Source: Harmothoe impar | Lineage: Eukaryota; Annelida; Polychaeta; Phyllodocida; Polynoidae | DNA length: 64,000 bases | Reading direction: 5' to 3' | NCBI GenBank assembly: GCA_947462335.1 | Contig: OX381719.1 | Coordinates: forward strand, 67,631,534 to 67,695,533 | In this document: piece after piece, positions 1-10,500 of the stretch | Layout: each line of letters opens with the position of its first letter | How positions within the stretch are numbered: position 1 is the stretch's first letter | Translations under genes and position numbers: made by a program | Notes under the pieces: model-generated | What the model saw: the letters and a program-made list of their open reading frames with translations, nothing else | Databases searched by the model: none | What the model was told of the DNA's origin: nothing

Positions 1-1029
1 GACTGGCTACACGCTTATCTATGCAACAGATCACAGCGTGTTACATGTAATAAAGCCACTTCCCAGACCCTGCCAATCACCTTTGGGGTCCCTCAAGGGT
101 CGATCCTGGGCCCTCTCCTATTCATATGCTATGTTAATAGCCTACCTGATGTCTTAAAACACTGTAAAATTATAATGTACGCGGATGACGTGGTATTTTA
201 TACCACGTCCGCAAATATTCATATAGCTGAAAGCAAATTACAAGCCGACGCCACTAGGGTATACGACTGGTTTTGCCGTAGTGGATTATGTATCCACACC
301 GGTAAAACGCAGATTGAATTGTTTAACCCTTCAATAAACAATAACCATGTACCAAAGATTAATATTGGTAATACTACACTGAACACATGTACAAGCTATG
401 AATATTTAGGCATTATCTTAAACGACCAATTAACGTTGAAGTCCACAATAAGCAAAAATGTTAGCAATGCGTCAAATAGAGGGTACATGTTAGGAAATAT
501 GCGCCGTAGAGTGTCCCTGCAGACTGCGCTACTAGTCTATAAGCAAACCATCCTACCGGTATTGGAATATTGTGGTTATCTGTTTAACGGTGTCATCAGC
601 ACGCAACATAAGCGCCTGCAGTTAGTACAAAACAGGTGCTTGAAAACCTGCCTACTTGTCGAGCGACGCTTTCACACTGCCAAGCTTCATGAGGAGGCTA
701 AAATTGATTTGTTGTGTATTAGATATGATTTGCAACTGCTACTGTTACTGCATAAATATATGTACGATGGAACTCACTGCCCGGGAGAGCTAGGTCTATA
801 CTTCGATAAGCCCAATGTGAATGGCAGGGTTACCAGATCCACCAATACTGGATTGCTAGCATGCCCACCAAACGCCAGTACGGCCTATCGGAAGAGTCCC
901 CTATACCGAGGCATTACTCTCTGGAACTCACTGAATGTATCCTGTCGTCAAGCTAAAGACAGAGAGACATTCAAGTTAAAAGCGAAACCTACATTACTAA
1001 GGCTCTATGTAGCCAAGTGTAATTCCTGA
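1..1029 (+). CDS. LINE reverse transcriptase, C-terminal part (cut by window start)
   Basis: The frame is open from base 1 to a TGA at 1027-1029, so the gene starts left of the window. It is the later part of a non-LTR reverse transcriptase, which copies element RNA at a nicked target. The GVPQGSILGPLLF block (about residue 29) and the catalytic YADD (bases 178-189) are both present, followed by the thumb/connector region and a Cys-rich stretch with QNRCLKTC. The same stretch occurs in the LINE fragment at 1747-2244, so both belong to one superfamily (CR1/Jockey-like). No break is visible in this part. A methionine at 175 is inside the domain and is not a real start. The superfamily is secure; the clade is inferred. 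Confidence 0.9.
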   Translation, partial: DWLHAYLCNRSQRVTCNKATSQTLPITFGVPQGSILGPLLFICYVNSLPDVLKHCKIIMYADDVVFYTTSANIHIAESKLQADATRVYDWFCRSGLCIHTGKTQIELFNPSINNNHVPKINIGNTTLNTCTSYEYLGIILNDQLTLKSTISKNVSNASNRGYMLGNMRRRVSLQTALLVYKQTILPVLEYCGYLFNGVISTQHKRLQLVQNRCLKTCLLVERRFHTAKLHEEAKIDLLCIRYDLQLLLLLHKYMYDGTHCPGELGLYFDKPNVNGRVTRSTNTGLLACPPNASTAYRKSPLYRGITLWNSLNVSCRQAKDRETFKLKAKPTLLRLYVAKCNS

Positions 1030-1746
1030 CACCTAGTAGGGTTATTGATTGATTGATTTATTCTTTTGATATATAAATGTACATTTAGACTTAAGTAAGT
1101 ATTTATGTATATTATTGATACTATTGTTATCTCGTGAGCACTGATAACTCCCCCATACCACTGAAGCTACATGTACTGATCCACTGTCAATGGAAAAACT
1201 CAATTGTAACCTCCTTAACTTGCACCGCTGTATGTCTCTTGGAAGCTATACAAATAAGGAATTTTACTGCACACTATCAGTGTAAGCTAATATGGTGCAG
1301 TAATGTGCATGTCAGATAAGAGTGCTGCCATGTCACAACTATAGCAATTCTACATGATAGATGTATAATGACACCAATACGAGTCTACCTGTTTGTTGCT
1401 ACCTCCGAACTATTTCAATCCGATCATTACATAACATTTACTGGTTAAACAATTGCACGTTACAGAGTTAAATGCCATTTAACAGTGAAACTGCGATCCT
1501 CAATGCACATATGTTTGGCCAGCGGAACTGGATTTGATATGATAATAACAGAATATACTGCCTGATCCTATGTGATATTGTGATATCTCCCGATTACCTG
1601 TATGTACCCAGTTGAATGTATACCGCATACATTGCATGGCATTAAGCATCTATATTAGATATAGGGCACTGTCCCATTTGATTGTATCGTTTTCTTTGTA
1701 AAATCACTCTGTGGAATAAAGAAACGTATAAACTCATAACTCATAT
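1030..1746 (+). other. Probable LINE 3' untranslated region
   Basis: No gene is visible. A short ATTG repeat lies at 1043-1060, and an AATAAA signal at 1715-1720 is followed by a short run of ACTCATA repeats where the next fragment begins. I read this as the 3' UTR of the LINE ending at 1029, although the boundary with the next fragment is not certain. Confidence 0.45.
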
Positions 1747-2244
1747 ATGGTAAGGGACTATATGTCGGCAGCAATATTAAGGAAGGTTTATGTTACGTAT
1801 ATGCTACCTATTATTGATTATGCCGATATCTTGTACACAAATACAAACGCTGATGTATTAGCAGAATTGCAAAGATGTCAAAATAGATGTCTAAAAACAT
1901 GCTATGGTTTACATATGTTAACACCTACAGAAGTTGTTCACAAGAAGGCCTACCTTCCAACCCTTGAGGAAAGACGTAATTTTCATGTAAGTTTATATGC
2001 CTTTAAAAGGACAAAAAATGATGCTTACTTAAAAAAGCAGTTACGCCAAACCAGGTTAAATCAAGCTCCATTATTACATTATCCAATCATACACTGTGCA
2101 GCTTTTGAAAAATCTCCCCTTGTAGTATGTGCACGCAGATGGAATTCCTTAAAAGTTGAAGTAAGAAACATTCAAGTAGCAGAACAATTTAAGGAAGAGG
2201 TACGTCAAACCTTAATTGACACCATTCCTAAAGACAATGTGTAG
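1747..2244 (+). pseudogene. 5'-truncated LINE: reverse transcriptase C-terminus only
   Basis: This 165-residue frame lacks all reverse-transcriptase catalytic blocks. It has only the region after the thumb: a LPIIDYADILY stretch, the Cys-rich QNRCLKTC segment shared with the first LINE, and the RRWNSLK motif near the end that is usual in CR1/Jockey-like proteins. It looks like a 5'-truncated insertion, the common dead product of target-primed reverse transcription. The downstream 2245-2638 stretch has an AATAAA at 2609-2614 and a run of A at 2629-2637, as expected for its 3' end. Confidence 0.8.
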
Positions 2245-2638
2245 AAAAAATGGTCCTGTAAGTCGACTTATGTAGGGGTTTAAAAATTAAAGTTATTACG
2301 GTATATTTAAATATGTCTTTCTACTGTCATCTTGCCCAAGCAGAATTGTTATGTCAACTAGTTATCTATTTCAATAACCAATCTTATGTGGTATGGCTCA
2401 CACAACAGGTAGCTGACGAGCCTATCACAACTTTGTTGCTTGCATTTATTGACCATAATATGTCTCAGTGTAACGAGTCAACTTTTCCTACATTTCTATG
2501 TCAATCGAATTTAATATTGATGTATTGATCACATATGACAAACCTGTGATAAGTTGTATACTGAGTCATACAAGGAAACAACGTCAAACTTGTAAAAACT
2601 TTTCAAGCAATAAAGTTTAAAATTTGTTCAAAAAAAAG
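2245..2638 (+). other. LINE 3' UTR with poly(A) signal and A tail
   Basis: Non-coding 3' end of the truncated LINE. AATAAA at 2609-2614 is followed 15 bases later by eight or more A, then the satellite begins. Confidence 0.55.
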
Positions 2639-2639
2639 C

Positions 2640-3270
2640 ATGATATGTTATGATTAATCATGGCTAGATAGAATCATGATAAATCATGTTTTCACCTCAA
2701 TGGGTTTGGTCATGATAAATAATGCTTTATCATGATAAACCATGGTTAGGTAAAATCATGATAAACCACTTTTTCCTCTTATTGGGTAAAATTATGATAA
2801 ATCATGATATCTTATGATTTATCATGGTTGAGTAAAATCATGATAAATCATGTTTTCCTTCCCAATGGGTAAACTTAGTTGCAATCCATCATTATTGATT
2901 TTGGAAGATAACCCATGATAAATGATGATTGCCCCTCCAAGGAAATAAAAACCTGATAAAGTAGGATATATAATGAGATCATGATAAAGTATGATCTATC
3001 ATGATTAATATGGTAGCAAAAAACATGATTTATCATGATTTCCCTTCTCAGGGGGTAAGATCATAATAAAGCATGATTCATCATGATTTATCTTGATAGA
3101 AGAATACATGATTTATCATGGTATTTCCCCTTAGAAGGTAAGATCATAACAAATAATGATTAATTATGATTTATCATGGTAGGAGAAAACAGGATATATC
3201 ACGTTATATCATGATATATCATGATATATCATGGTTCAACATGATAAATCATGATACTTATCATGTTTTT
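2640..3270. repeat. Palindromic AT-rich satellite (ATCATGATAAATCATGAT type)
   Basis: About 630 bases are built from variants of ATCATGATAAATCATGATTT, often separated by C/T-rich spacers such as TTTTCCC and AATGGGTAA. The core is close to self-complementary, so either strand could fold. Unit spacing is irregular (about 55-70 bases between spacers). No reading frame is present. Confidence 0.85.
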
Positions 3271-3960
3271 TTTCTACCTTGGTAGATCCTAAGAAAAGAG
3301 CAATGCCTCTTGTTGATCCTAAGAAACGGGTCTTGTCCCTTGTCAATTTGAAGAAGTAGAAGGCTTGCCCCTTGTCCCCCCTTGTCCCTAGTCCTTAATG
3401 ACTACAACAGGGTCTTGTCACCTTGTCAAATTTACCTGTCTAGGACTCTAATAGAGTCACGACTCCATTTTCCCTGTCTTGAACCAAGCGTCAGAGCTCA
3501 TGTATATGTATACTAACTAGAATCTGTTTACTGATATAACAATAAGAAGTCGTCACAACTGTACAAGACGCCACTGTATTATTCATATCTCCATAGGTAA
3601 ACAGTATATAAGACCTCTAATCCCTCACCCGTTCCTGTATTGTTAAGACTATAACCACAGTCACTGCCATTCATCATAAATCACTCTACACACAGCCGCC
3701 GGATAACAGGCACCGGATAACCCACACCCGGCGACCGCGTCCGACGGTGTCTCCCACCAGTAACCAATCAGAACGCCGAACGCTGGATGCACCTCCACCG
3801 TGTGAGCCTCTAAGTAGGTCACACGAATCATAATAAGATGCCGAGAACTGCTAGAGGCCAGATCCCAATAGCCGCGAGGGATTACGCGCTATGGAAAATC
3901 ACTGCCGCCAATTGGCAGGAGGGTAGTCAATTACCCCTTACCGAATGAAATGGGGCCTGT
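3271..3960 (+). other. No clear gene; possible retroelement 5' end
   Basis: 3271-3470 holds irregular CCTTGTC-rich repeats. A TATATAAG box near 3605 is followed by sequence resembling an LTR R/U5 region, then a GC-rich leader. A short frame from 3838 (about 35 codons, starting MPRTARGQ) stops at once. This could be a decayed LTR plus leader, but I see no matching second LTR and no primer-binding site that I trust. Confidence 0.25.
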
Positions 3961-4119
3961 GCCAAAATGCATTTTTCGCTGTTTTAGATAAAAGAGATCC
4001 GGGGCTATCCGCTCGTTCGAGAATTATTTTTCTATCAGTCCTGGATCACGCTCAAATTAAGGCTCAAAGTCCAAAAAACCCAAATTTCTTCCCTATGGGG
4101 TTCCAAGCCTGAAGCGTTT

Positions 4120-4212
4120 CTGGCGGCAGTGGTGCTGCAAGGAGGAGCTCGCAGGTTCGAATCCTGACGCGGTAGGACGTTTTGACTAAGATTTCGGTGA
4201 GGGTTCGAACCG
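4120..4212 (+). repeat. tRNA-like / SINE-like Pol III promoter boxes
   Basis: TGGCGGCAGTGG at 4121-4132 fits the Pol III A box, and GGTTCGAATCC at 4154-4164 is an exact B box at normal spacing. A second B-box-like GGTTCGAACC lies at 4202-4211. I cannot fold a complete tRNA acceptor stem around them, so a tRNA-derived SINE or dead tRNA is more likely than a working tRNA gene. Confidence 0.4.
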
Positions 4213-4473
4213 GGAACGTTCATATTAGACGCATGATTTCTACTAGCCCCGAAAACGGGAGTACCGTGTCTATATAGGTCACTCATGTTAGCCTTTGTTT
4301 TAGAGTGTGCAAAACCGTGTATTATGCATTTATGCAGCATACAGATACGGAGACATGGTGCTATAGTGTCAAATTGATCGACATTGCATGTAACTGACCG
4401 TGTAGAAGGATATTTTCACTTAGTTTTTTTCAAAAGCATAGATCTCGGTACCCCTCCAGCAGCAACAGCGGTA

Positions 4474-4511
4474 GTGGTGGTGGTGGTGGTGGTGGTGGTG
4501 GTGGTGGTGGT
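4474..4511 (+). repeat. (GGT)n microsatellite
   Basis: About a dozen uninterrupted GGT units follow an imperfect GTAGTGG start. The valine-rich reading frame across it is a by-product of the repeat. Confidence 0.9.
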
Positions 4512-4800
4512 AGAGGGTTTGGTCAGGTACTCAGATGTATATATAGGGGAGATTCCCGCTGTTTTTTTATATAAAAAAAGAGGGTCGCGACAGACTTTTA
4601 AATGTTGTACTTATTGTTATGAGGTAACCCTTTTGTGGGCGGTGGTGGGTCTGCATGGGGACGATGTGGGAGGAGGGTGGTGTGGCAAGACAAGAGGAGT
4701 TTTCAGTGTGGAGACTATTAGGGGCTTTCTGATGTTGATTTTTTTTTTAATTGATAAAATAAAAAATTGCATATATTATATTGAGATCGATTAAACTTTT
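4512..4800. other. No recognisable feature
   Basis: Unique-looking sequence with G-rich stretches and a T-rich end. I see no gene, repeat or structured element here. Confidence 0.4.
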
Positions 4801-4813
4801 ATGAAAAATGGTT

Positions 4814-4829
4814 GGCCCTGAAAAGGGCC
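4814..4829 (-). terminator. Histone-type mRNA 3' stem-loop
   Basis: On the minus strand this reads GGCCCTTTTCAGGGCC, an exact fit to the metazoan replication-dependent histone stem-loop (6-bp stem, TTTC-type loop). It is preceded by AAC and followed by AACC, close to the usual flanks. It sits about 28 bases after the stop codon of the small broken frame at 4858-5115, the normal spacing for histone genes. No clear purine-rich downstream element follows. In histone genes this structure is bound by SLBP and replaces polyadenylation. Confidence 0.7.
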
Positions 4830-4857
4830 GTTAGTAAAGTGGGTGGGGCAGGGGAGT

Positions 4858-5115
4858 TCACACCAAGTACTCGTCAATCATCTGAAGGACTTCGGGCGGT
4901 AAGCCCTCCTAAAGACAGACGTCGATCTTGGTCTTCTCGACGGTCTCCCTGATGAGTGGATCCTTCAGCTCCCGAATCAACTCATCCACCACCTCCTCCT
5001 GCACCTGTTGTTGTGCCGCCACCTCCTCCTCTCACTGGTGATCTGCTGCAAACAGCTTCTCAACCATGTCAACGATTACCGCTCTCGAAACGGGAACGTA
5101 TCAGATCCCAGCCAT
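4858..5115 (-). pseudogene. Broken small acidic/helical reading frame ending at the stem-loop
   Basis: From an ATG at 5115-5113 the frame runs to a TGA at 4860-4858, with three internal stops (early, after about residue 27, and near residue 67). The rest looks like protein: Gln/Glu-rich helical stretches, then LPPEVLQMIDEYLV at the end. About 85 residues in all. It does not resemble any core histone that I can recognise. The tight coupling to the stem-loop suggests a once-transcribed gene with S-phase-type 3' processing. Function unknown. Confidence 0.45.
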
Positions 5116-5343
5116 TTTTACAAGTTGTCTGACTCCCCGGTTGAGATCAGCTGATGTCACACTAATTTCGATGATGTTGTGACGTCAGCAGTGTAGGTTA
5201 TTCTCCGGGTCAGTAAGACAACATCATTTTTACATCAAGGCCTATAGACCTATTTGAGGGTTGGGAACTAGACCACGCTAGACCTCATCCGACCAAGACC
5301 CTGCTTAACACACCTTTTATGTGGGTACTGTCTCACGTCTTAG

Positions 5344-5351
5344 TATATAAA
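5344..5351 (+). promoter_or_regulatory. TATA box (TATATAAA)
   Basis: A TATATAAA on the plus strand lies in 5116-5543, a stretch that otherwise holds no gene. About 140 bases downstream is a CCGCCATCATGC context, but its frame is very short. It may be a leftover promoter of the Polinton whose end lies at 5.5-6.2 kb. Confidence 0.35.
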
Positions 5352-5543
5352 GAGAGTTGCGTCAGAGTAGTAGCGGGGTGTCTCTGTTTCTATATGGAAA
5401 CTCAGCTGGTTGTTGAAGGTTACTTCTCAGTCCTCGCATAGATATACCGCAGACACTGACACCCTCCTTGTCTCATCTCATTACACCGCCATCATGCACC
5501 ATCATTCATTTTGATTTTAATATTAAATAATAGTAGTCAACCA

Positions 5544-5594
5544 TTAAGAGACCTATCTCCCCCCTCCTTGGGAGGGGGGAGATGGTTCTCTTAA
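5544..5594. repeat. 51-base near-perfect palindrome beside Polinton end
   Basis: Arms 5544-5567 and 5571-5594 pair except for about two positions. They run from TTAAGAGACC through a six-C block and back. It sits just inside the pyrimidine-rich tract of a Polinton end, the same relative place as the 42-base perfect palindrome of E1 at 17788-17829. The arm sequences differ except for an AGAGAC stretch. Confidence 0.8.
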
Positions 5595-5599
5595 ATTGA

Positions 5600-6194
5600 A
5601 ATGACTACTAGTACCCTAAGAGATCGCCCCCGCCACCTCTCTCCTCCTCCCCCTACCCCCCAGAGTGCCCCCCTTCCCCCCTCCCCTCCCCCAGAGTGCC
5701 CCCCTCCCCCCAAGAGTGCCCCCCTATGCATGCATGCACCCCCTTCCTTCCCCCCTCCCCCTGCTCTCCCCCTCCCCTCCCCCCTATCAAAAATGGAAGT
5801 CTCTGATTGGTTGATCTATAGGTCATGTGACCAAAGGGGTGTGTCCTATTTTCCGAATAAGGAGTGCTTCCGGTCACGTGACCAAAAGAGGGGCATGGTC
5901 TACTATGCAAATGAGAGGGTCGCGTGATCCAATGGAAGTCTCTGATTGGCTGGTACAGGTCATGTGACCAAAAGGGGGTGTGGTCTATTATGCAAATGAG
6001 GGGGTCACTTCCGGTCAAATGGAGGCCTCTAATTGGCTGGTACACCGGAAGTGACCTATTATGCAAATGAGGGGGTCACTTCCGGTCAAATGGAGCCCTC
6101 TGATTGGCTGGTACACCGGAAGTGACTTGGCTGCAAGTCCAATGAGTAAACCTAGTACTGTCTATAGTCCCGTTCCGATATAAACAATACTACT
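5600..6194 (-). mobile_element. Polinton terminal fragment (E0), one end only
   Basis: This is the left end of E1 seen in inverse. From inside to outside it has a C-rich tract with repeated AGAGTGCCCCCC (E1 has the complement at 17690-17740), then repeated blocks with ACTTCCGGT, CCAAT-type ATTGGCTGGT and octamer ATGCAAAT. It ends with CTATAGTCCCGTTCCGATA and a terminal ATACTACT at 6194, matching the outer tip of E1. The tip is degenerate compared with E1 and E2, so this is an older copy. I find no matching second end nearby and no target duplication. Confidence 0.7.
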
Positions 6195-6540
6195 GATGAT
6201 GCTAGGCAACCAGCTGTATTAGCAACAAACTGATAGAACCATTGACTTCTTTGGGTCCATTTTAGGGGGGGTAGGTGTGATTACAATCAACCTCAGGACC
6301 ATGGAAATGTGTGTTGCCAGGCAGTTAACCATAAGAACAGCTGTTGCTAGGCAACCAGCTGTATTACCAACAAAGCATTATTGCTTCATGCAGTATAGTA
6401 AATATAACCAACAGGCTAATTTCAATGAGTTGAACACAAGGGAGGTTTCTCCCCTGTGTGGATCCATGTTGGTATGTGTGTGTCTAATTAAAGGTCAGGC
6501 CACACCCCTTCCATGTAATCACCAATGCAAATAAGATAGC
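6195..6540. repeat. Fragment related to fold-back arms (GTTGCTAGGCAACC type)
   Basis: No gene. It contains GTTGCTAGGCAACC twice and a TTTAGGGGGGGTAGGTG stretch. Both also occur in the arms of the fold-back element at 43206-49548. Probably a decayed copy. Confidence 0.45.
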
Positions 6541-6556
6541 TGGCAAGTGGCAAGTG

Positions 6557-6604
6557 AGGGAATGGGCAGGGGAATGGGCAGGGGAATGGGCAGGGGAATG
6601 GACA
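6557..6604. repeat. 12-bp tandem repeat (GGGAATGGGCAG)
   Basis: Four adjacent near-identical 12-base units. Reading frames here are repeat artefacts. Confidence 0.85.
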
Positions 6605-6650
6605 GGACAGGCAGATCTCCATTCCCCGACCTGGTTTATATCTCCTCAAG

Positions 6651-6970
6651 TCCAACACCATCTGCTCACATCCAACACCATCTCCTCACGTCCACTACTA
6701 CCTCCTCACGTCCACTACTACCTCCTCACGTCCACTACTACCTCCTTACGTCCACTACTACCTCCTCACGTCCACTACTACCTCCTCACGTCCACTGCTA
6801 GCTCCTCATGTCCACTGCTACCTCCTCACGTCCACTACTACCTCCTCACGTCCACTGCTACCTCCTCATGTCCACTGCTACCTCATCACGTCCACTACTA
6901 CCTCCTCAAGTCCACTACTACCTCCTCACGTCTACTACTACCTCATCACATTCACCACCACCTCCTCACG
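6651..6970. repeat. 20-bp minisatellite, 16 units without indels
   Basis: Exactly sixteen 20-base units of the form TCCACTACTACCTCCTCACG, with scattered substitutions and no length change. The outer units are the most diverged. 20 is not a multiple of 3, so all three frames read through as similar Ser/Thr/Leu/His-rich products. These are not taken as genes. Confidence 0.95.
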
Positions 6971-6989
6971 CCCATTATCAACATGCAGA

Positions 6990-7470
6990 CCCTTTTTACA
7001 ACATACGGCCCTACATACGGCCCTTTTTCCACCATTTTCTCAATATATGCTGCCCCTAGACCTGCCACATTCAGGAGGAATTATACGGACCATATACAGA
7101 AATTGACAGGGCCATATTATGTGGTGAAATGGAAAAACGCCACATTTGAATATGGACCTCCACATGTGAATACGGCTCTCCACATACTATGTGGTGAAAC
7201 GGAAAAACGCCATATGTGACATACGGACCCCCAATATGACTGATACGGGGGGGTCCATATTATGTGGTGAAATGGCTCCCTGGAGGGTGTTTTTCCCCAT
7301 TGGTCCTATACAGACCCCATATAGAGGCAACATACGGACCATATACGGGATCCGTATTGAGCAGGACAAAAACCGTTTTTGTTCAACCTCCGTAACATGT
7401 CCGTATGTGCATACAGAAATCCGTATTGGTATGCTGCATACAGCTTTACAATATGGCACTCACCTGGCCT
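6990..7470. repeat. ATACGGACC-rich satellite, copy 1
   Basis: Repeated motifs such as ATACGGACCATATACGG and CCGTATGTGCATACAG, several of them palindromic. A related block in the same orientation lies at 11530-11775. No gene. Confidence 0.65.
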
Positions 7471-7576
7471 AATTGTAAAATATGCAGAAACCAGTCTACA
7501 TTCCAGGGAACCCCCAGGGACTTTCCCCTGTGACGTCATAATATAGAGACACATACGGAGGTAGGCTGGGGAGGTA

Positions 7577-10500
7577 GTGGGGTACCTTAGCAAAACCATC
7601 GTTCATTTTGTGATAGAAGCATATAAATTGGGTCAAACATGTTTTATAGGATACTTTATCAGATTAAGATGGGAGGCACCTCGAATTTTTTATTTAAATG
7701 TCATTTTTGGTGACGCAAAGAAGGTCAAATAAAATAGACCAACATTTTGCAAAATTCTTTAAAGGAGCCTAATAATTCCCTAATTATATCAATGTATACA
7801 GTAGCATGTAGCCCCAAACAAGCCTGACATTATCCAATTACCAGTTTAACATATTCTGACCAATATGATACTCATTAGCACAATTTCCATATTTGTGCTC
7901 CTAATCCAGGTCACATGTTAAAATTCAATTTAAAGTGACAAAATTTGGTTGACATATACTTTGAGATGTAGCATTTTGTGGAAAAATAAGAACTTGGTGA
8001 AATTTAGATTTTTCATGTGAGTTTTAATGACGCTAATTAGATATAATTAATTAGATAAAATCTGAAAACATTCACATGTATATTTGAAATAGGTTATTCT
8101 CCTTTTCCTGACATTCACTTCGGTTTTCAAATATGTTCCATGTATGGTTATCAAGCTTCCCCTGTCTATTTTATTATTTTTGACCTATTTATACCTAATT
8201 TGCTTACTTTCGTTTAAAATATTGCAATTTAAAATAAAACTTCATCAAAACACCAAGCAAAATAAAACTCAAATAGATAGTGCATTTTTTTATATTTCCT
8301 CATCGGTACCTGTGATTGGTATTATTGTATCAGAATATGTACTGAGAGAAGGGACCTCAGTGCCCCCTGCACTAATTATCCTGATTACCATACTGGCAGT
8401 CCGAATCTTGTCCATTTAAATTTTATGTTCACAGTGCCCAGCACAAGCACATAGTCTTGTGCACTTTAAGTTTGCCTTGAAGCACTTGCATAGCCCTCTG
8501 CAGGCTTTCTTACACCCACAGTGTACTAGAGCATGGCATACTTTGCTGGCCTGAGGAAGATCTGACCAGTTTGGGCTCCATCCATCTTTGCTTTGTACCT
8601 ATCCCCAGCTTGAAGGTGATGGCAGTTCTGGTCTGGCAATTAGTGCCTGACCCCACACATATCCAGCTTGATAAGCTGCTCTCTTGATGTGTTGTATCAA
8701 TGATACTTTGTCATGACCCTGCCTGCTTGTATGATGGGCATGAAGGATCAGCTGGGCATCAGCCTCTTCATGATGGCATGGATCAATTCCAAGTCTGTCC
8801 TCAACTTCGCTTTGGTGGCATGTCAGCACATGAGTCCCCTCAGTGGGATATAACTCCTTTTCAGCCGTGATTTTTGCTCCTGCAATTGTAGTAGACAGAA
8901 AGCTGAACAGATCCACTTTGTTGTCCACATTACATAGGAATCCAGGCCAGTTATTTGGTATGGCTGTCTGTTTGAGCACACGTCTCCTTGATCCTTGTCC
9001 CCGGGAAGTCCTTTCCTCAGTCTTCAGGCTGTTGTCTCCATATCAGTCCCAAACAACATCTACCCTCTGCACATCTTTAAGTTGATCTATGATGAATGGA
9101 ACAAATTCTCTGTCTGCATACTCTCCTAATGTTTTAGCCATTTTTGGTTTGAGCATGTGAACAATGGCAGGTGCATCAACAATTTTCACTGTTACTTTTG
9201 GAGCCACATCTTGTGGGGTCTGAGTATCAAGTGACTTTAAGCAGGGTAGAAGGTCTGCTTTTGTCCCTTTGCGCAACTTGCCCTGTGAGCTGATAGAGGG
9301 AGGTTCTGCATTGTTTTCATGTGTGAAGAACTGCTTTAAGTCACTGTCTCTTGACTGACATGCGGTGTACAACCTAGAGAATAACTGACAATCTCTCTTC
9401 AGTAATTCGGTCTGTACCTGCAGTCTAGACTTCAACCTTTTTGGGGGACTGCGAAACAACAGCAGATTGTTTTTGGGGATAATGTCTGTTATGGGCTGGT
9501 TAGCAGAAGCTGTTCCCTGCGACACATACGTATCATATTGTTCGTCTCCAAGTTCCTTAGCAGCATAGACATTGTCTACCACTTTACTGTCCATGACATC
9601 TTTTGTGTCAATATTGAACACGTCTTTGCATTGTTCTAGGAATGAGTTGCTAAAGTCCTCGAAGACTCTCACCAGCTCTTTTACATTCTTGGCAAATGAC
9701 TGTTGTACTGCAGGAGACTCCTCATGATTTTTGAAAGAGGACTCCTCTTATCAATGGATTCCTCCATTTCTGTCACCAACATGGCAATTTCTGGACCAGC
9801 CAGCATCCATTTCTCTAGTGTTGCAGGACTTTCTGTAAGACCAACAACTCCTCCATCTCCTTTGACCTCTTTGTTAGTCTGCTCATGTGACTGATCTAGT
9901 GCCAATGATGAGAATCTGTTGGATGCCCTCTGCACAACAAAGTGTCCCTTCATGAATTGTTCATAGACATCATGGATCATGTCCCGTATATGAACAGTTA
10001 ACCACCTTGCATAATGCAAATGATCCAACACAAAGACCCATGGCATGAGTGCATCCAGACCGCTGATGTACAGAAGGAAATTCCCTGTCCTCAAAGAATA
10101 GATGTACTGGTTCAGGAGAAGTTGGAGTTCCATTGTGATATACCATTATTAAAATAGGGTGTTCCTTTCTTGTTTCGACCCACTGCTCTTTGCTCTGTGG
10201 TTCCGAATTTTCCTCTACATAGGTGCTGTATGCAGATTGCTGCAGTAAGTTACCTGGTGAGTGTATTGTGTGCGCTTTACATGAGAGCCTGATAAGAGAG
10301 AGGCTGCTTTGCCAGAAGTAGTCACCTCTGCCTCATGTCACTGGAGTTCACTAAACTAACAACAGTTACTCCATTTTTTAATGTTTTACCACAATTATCA
10401 TACTGTTCAGAAGCAAAGGTTGAGGATTATATTCTCCATGTACTCATGAGGACTAATATCAGATTTCCTGGTCACAAAAGTTTATATTCTGAAGACATTT

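Noticed and set aside
4384..4794. 136-residue frame across the GGT repeat
   Set aside because: The valine run comes from the microsatellite; the remainder has no protein-like features.
4858..5115. Core histone gene before the stem-loop
   Set aside because: The residue pattern does not match H2A, H2B, H3, H4 or H1 as far as I can tell, and the frame is broken. Only the stem-loop is histone-like.
5653..6066. 137-residue minus-strand frame in the Polinton end
   Set aside because: It consists of the repeated CCGGAAGT/CCAAT-type blocks and the C-rich tract; regulatory repeat, not a gene.
6651..6970. CRISPR-like array (regular 20-base units)
   Set aside because: Units are contiguous with no unique spacers, and the context is eukaryotic.
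6547..7219. Overlapping Ser/Thr/Leu/His-rich frames over the 20-bp minisatellite
   Set aside because: All three phases give the same kind of product because the unit is 20 bp. No support for coding.
8144..8419. 91-residue hydrophobic frame
   Set aside because: AT-rich chance frame inside transposon sequence. No homologue recognised and no promoter.
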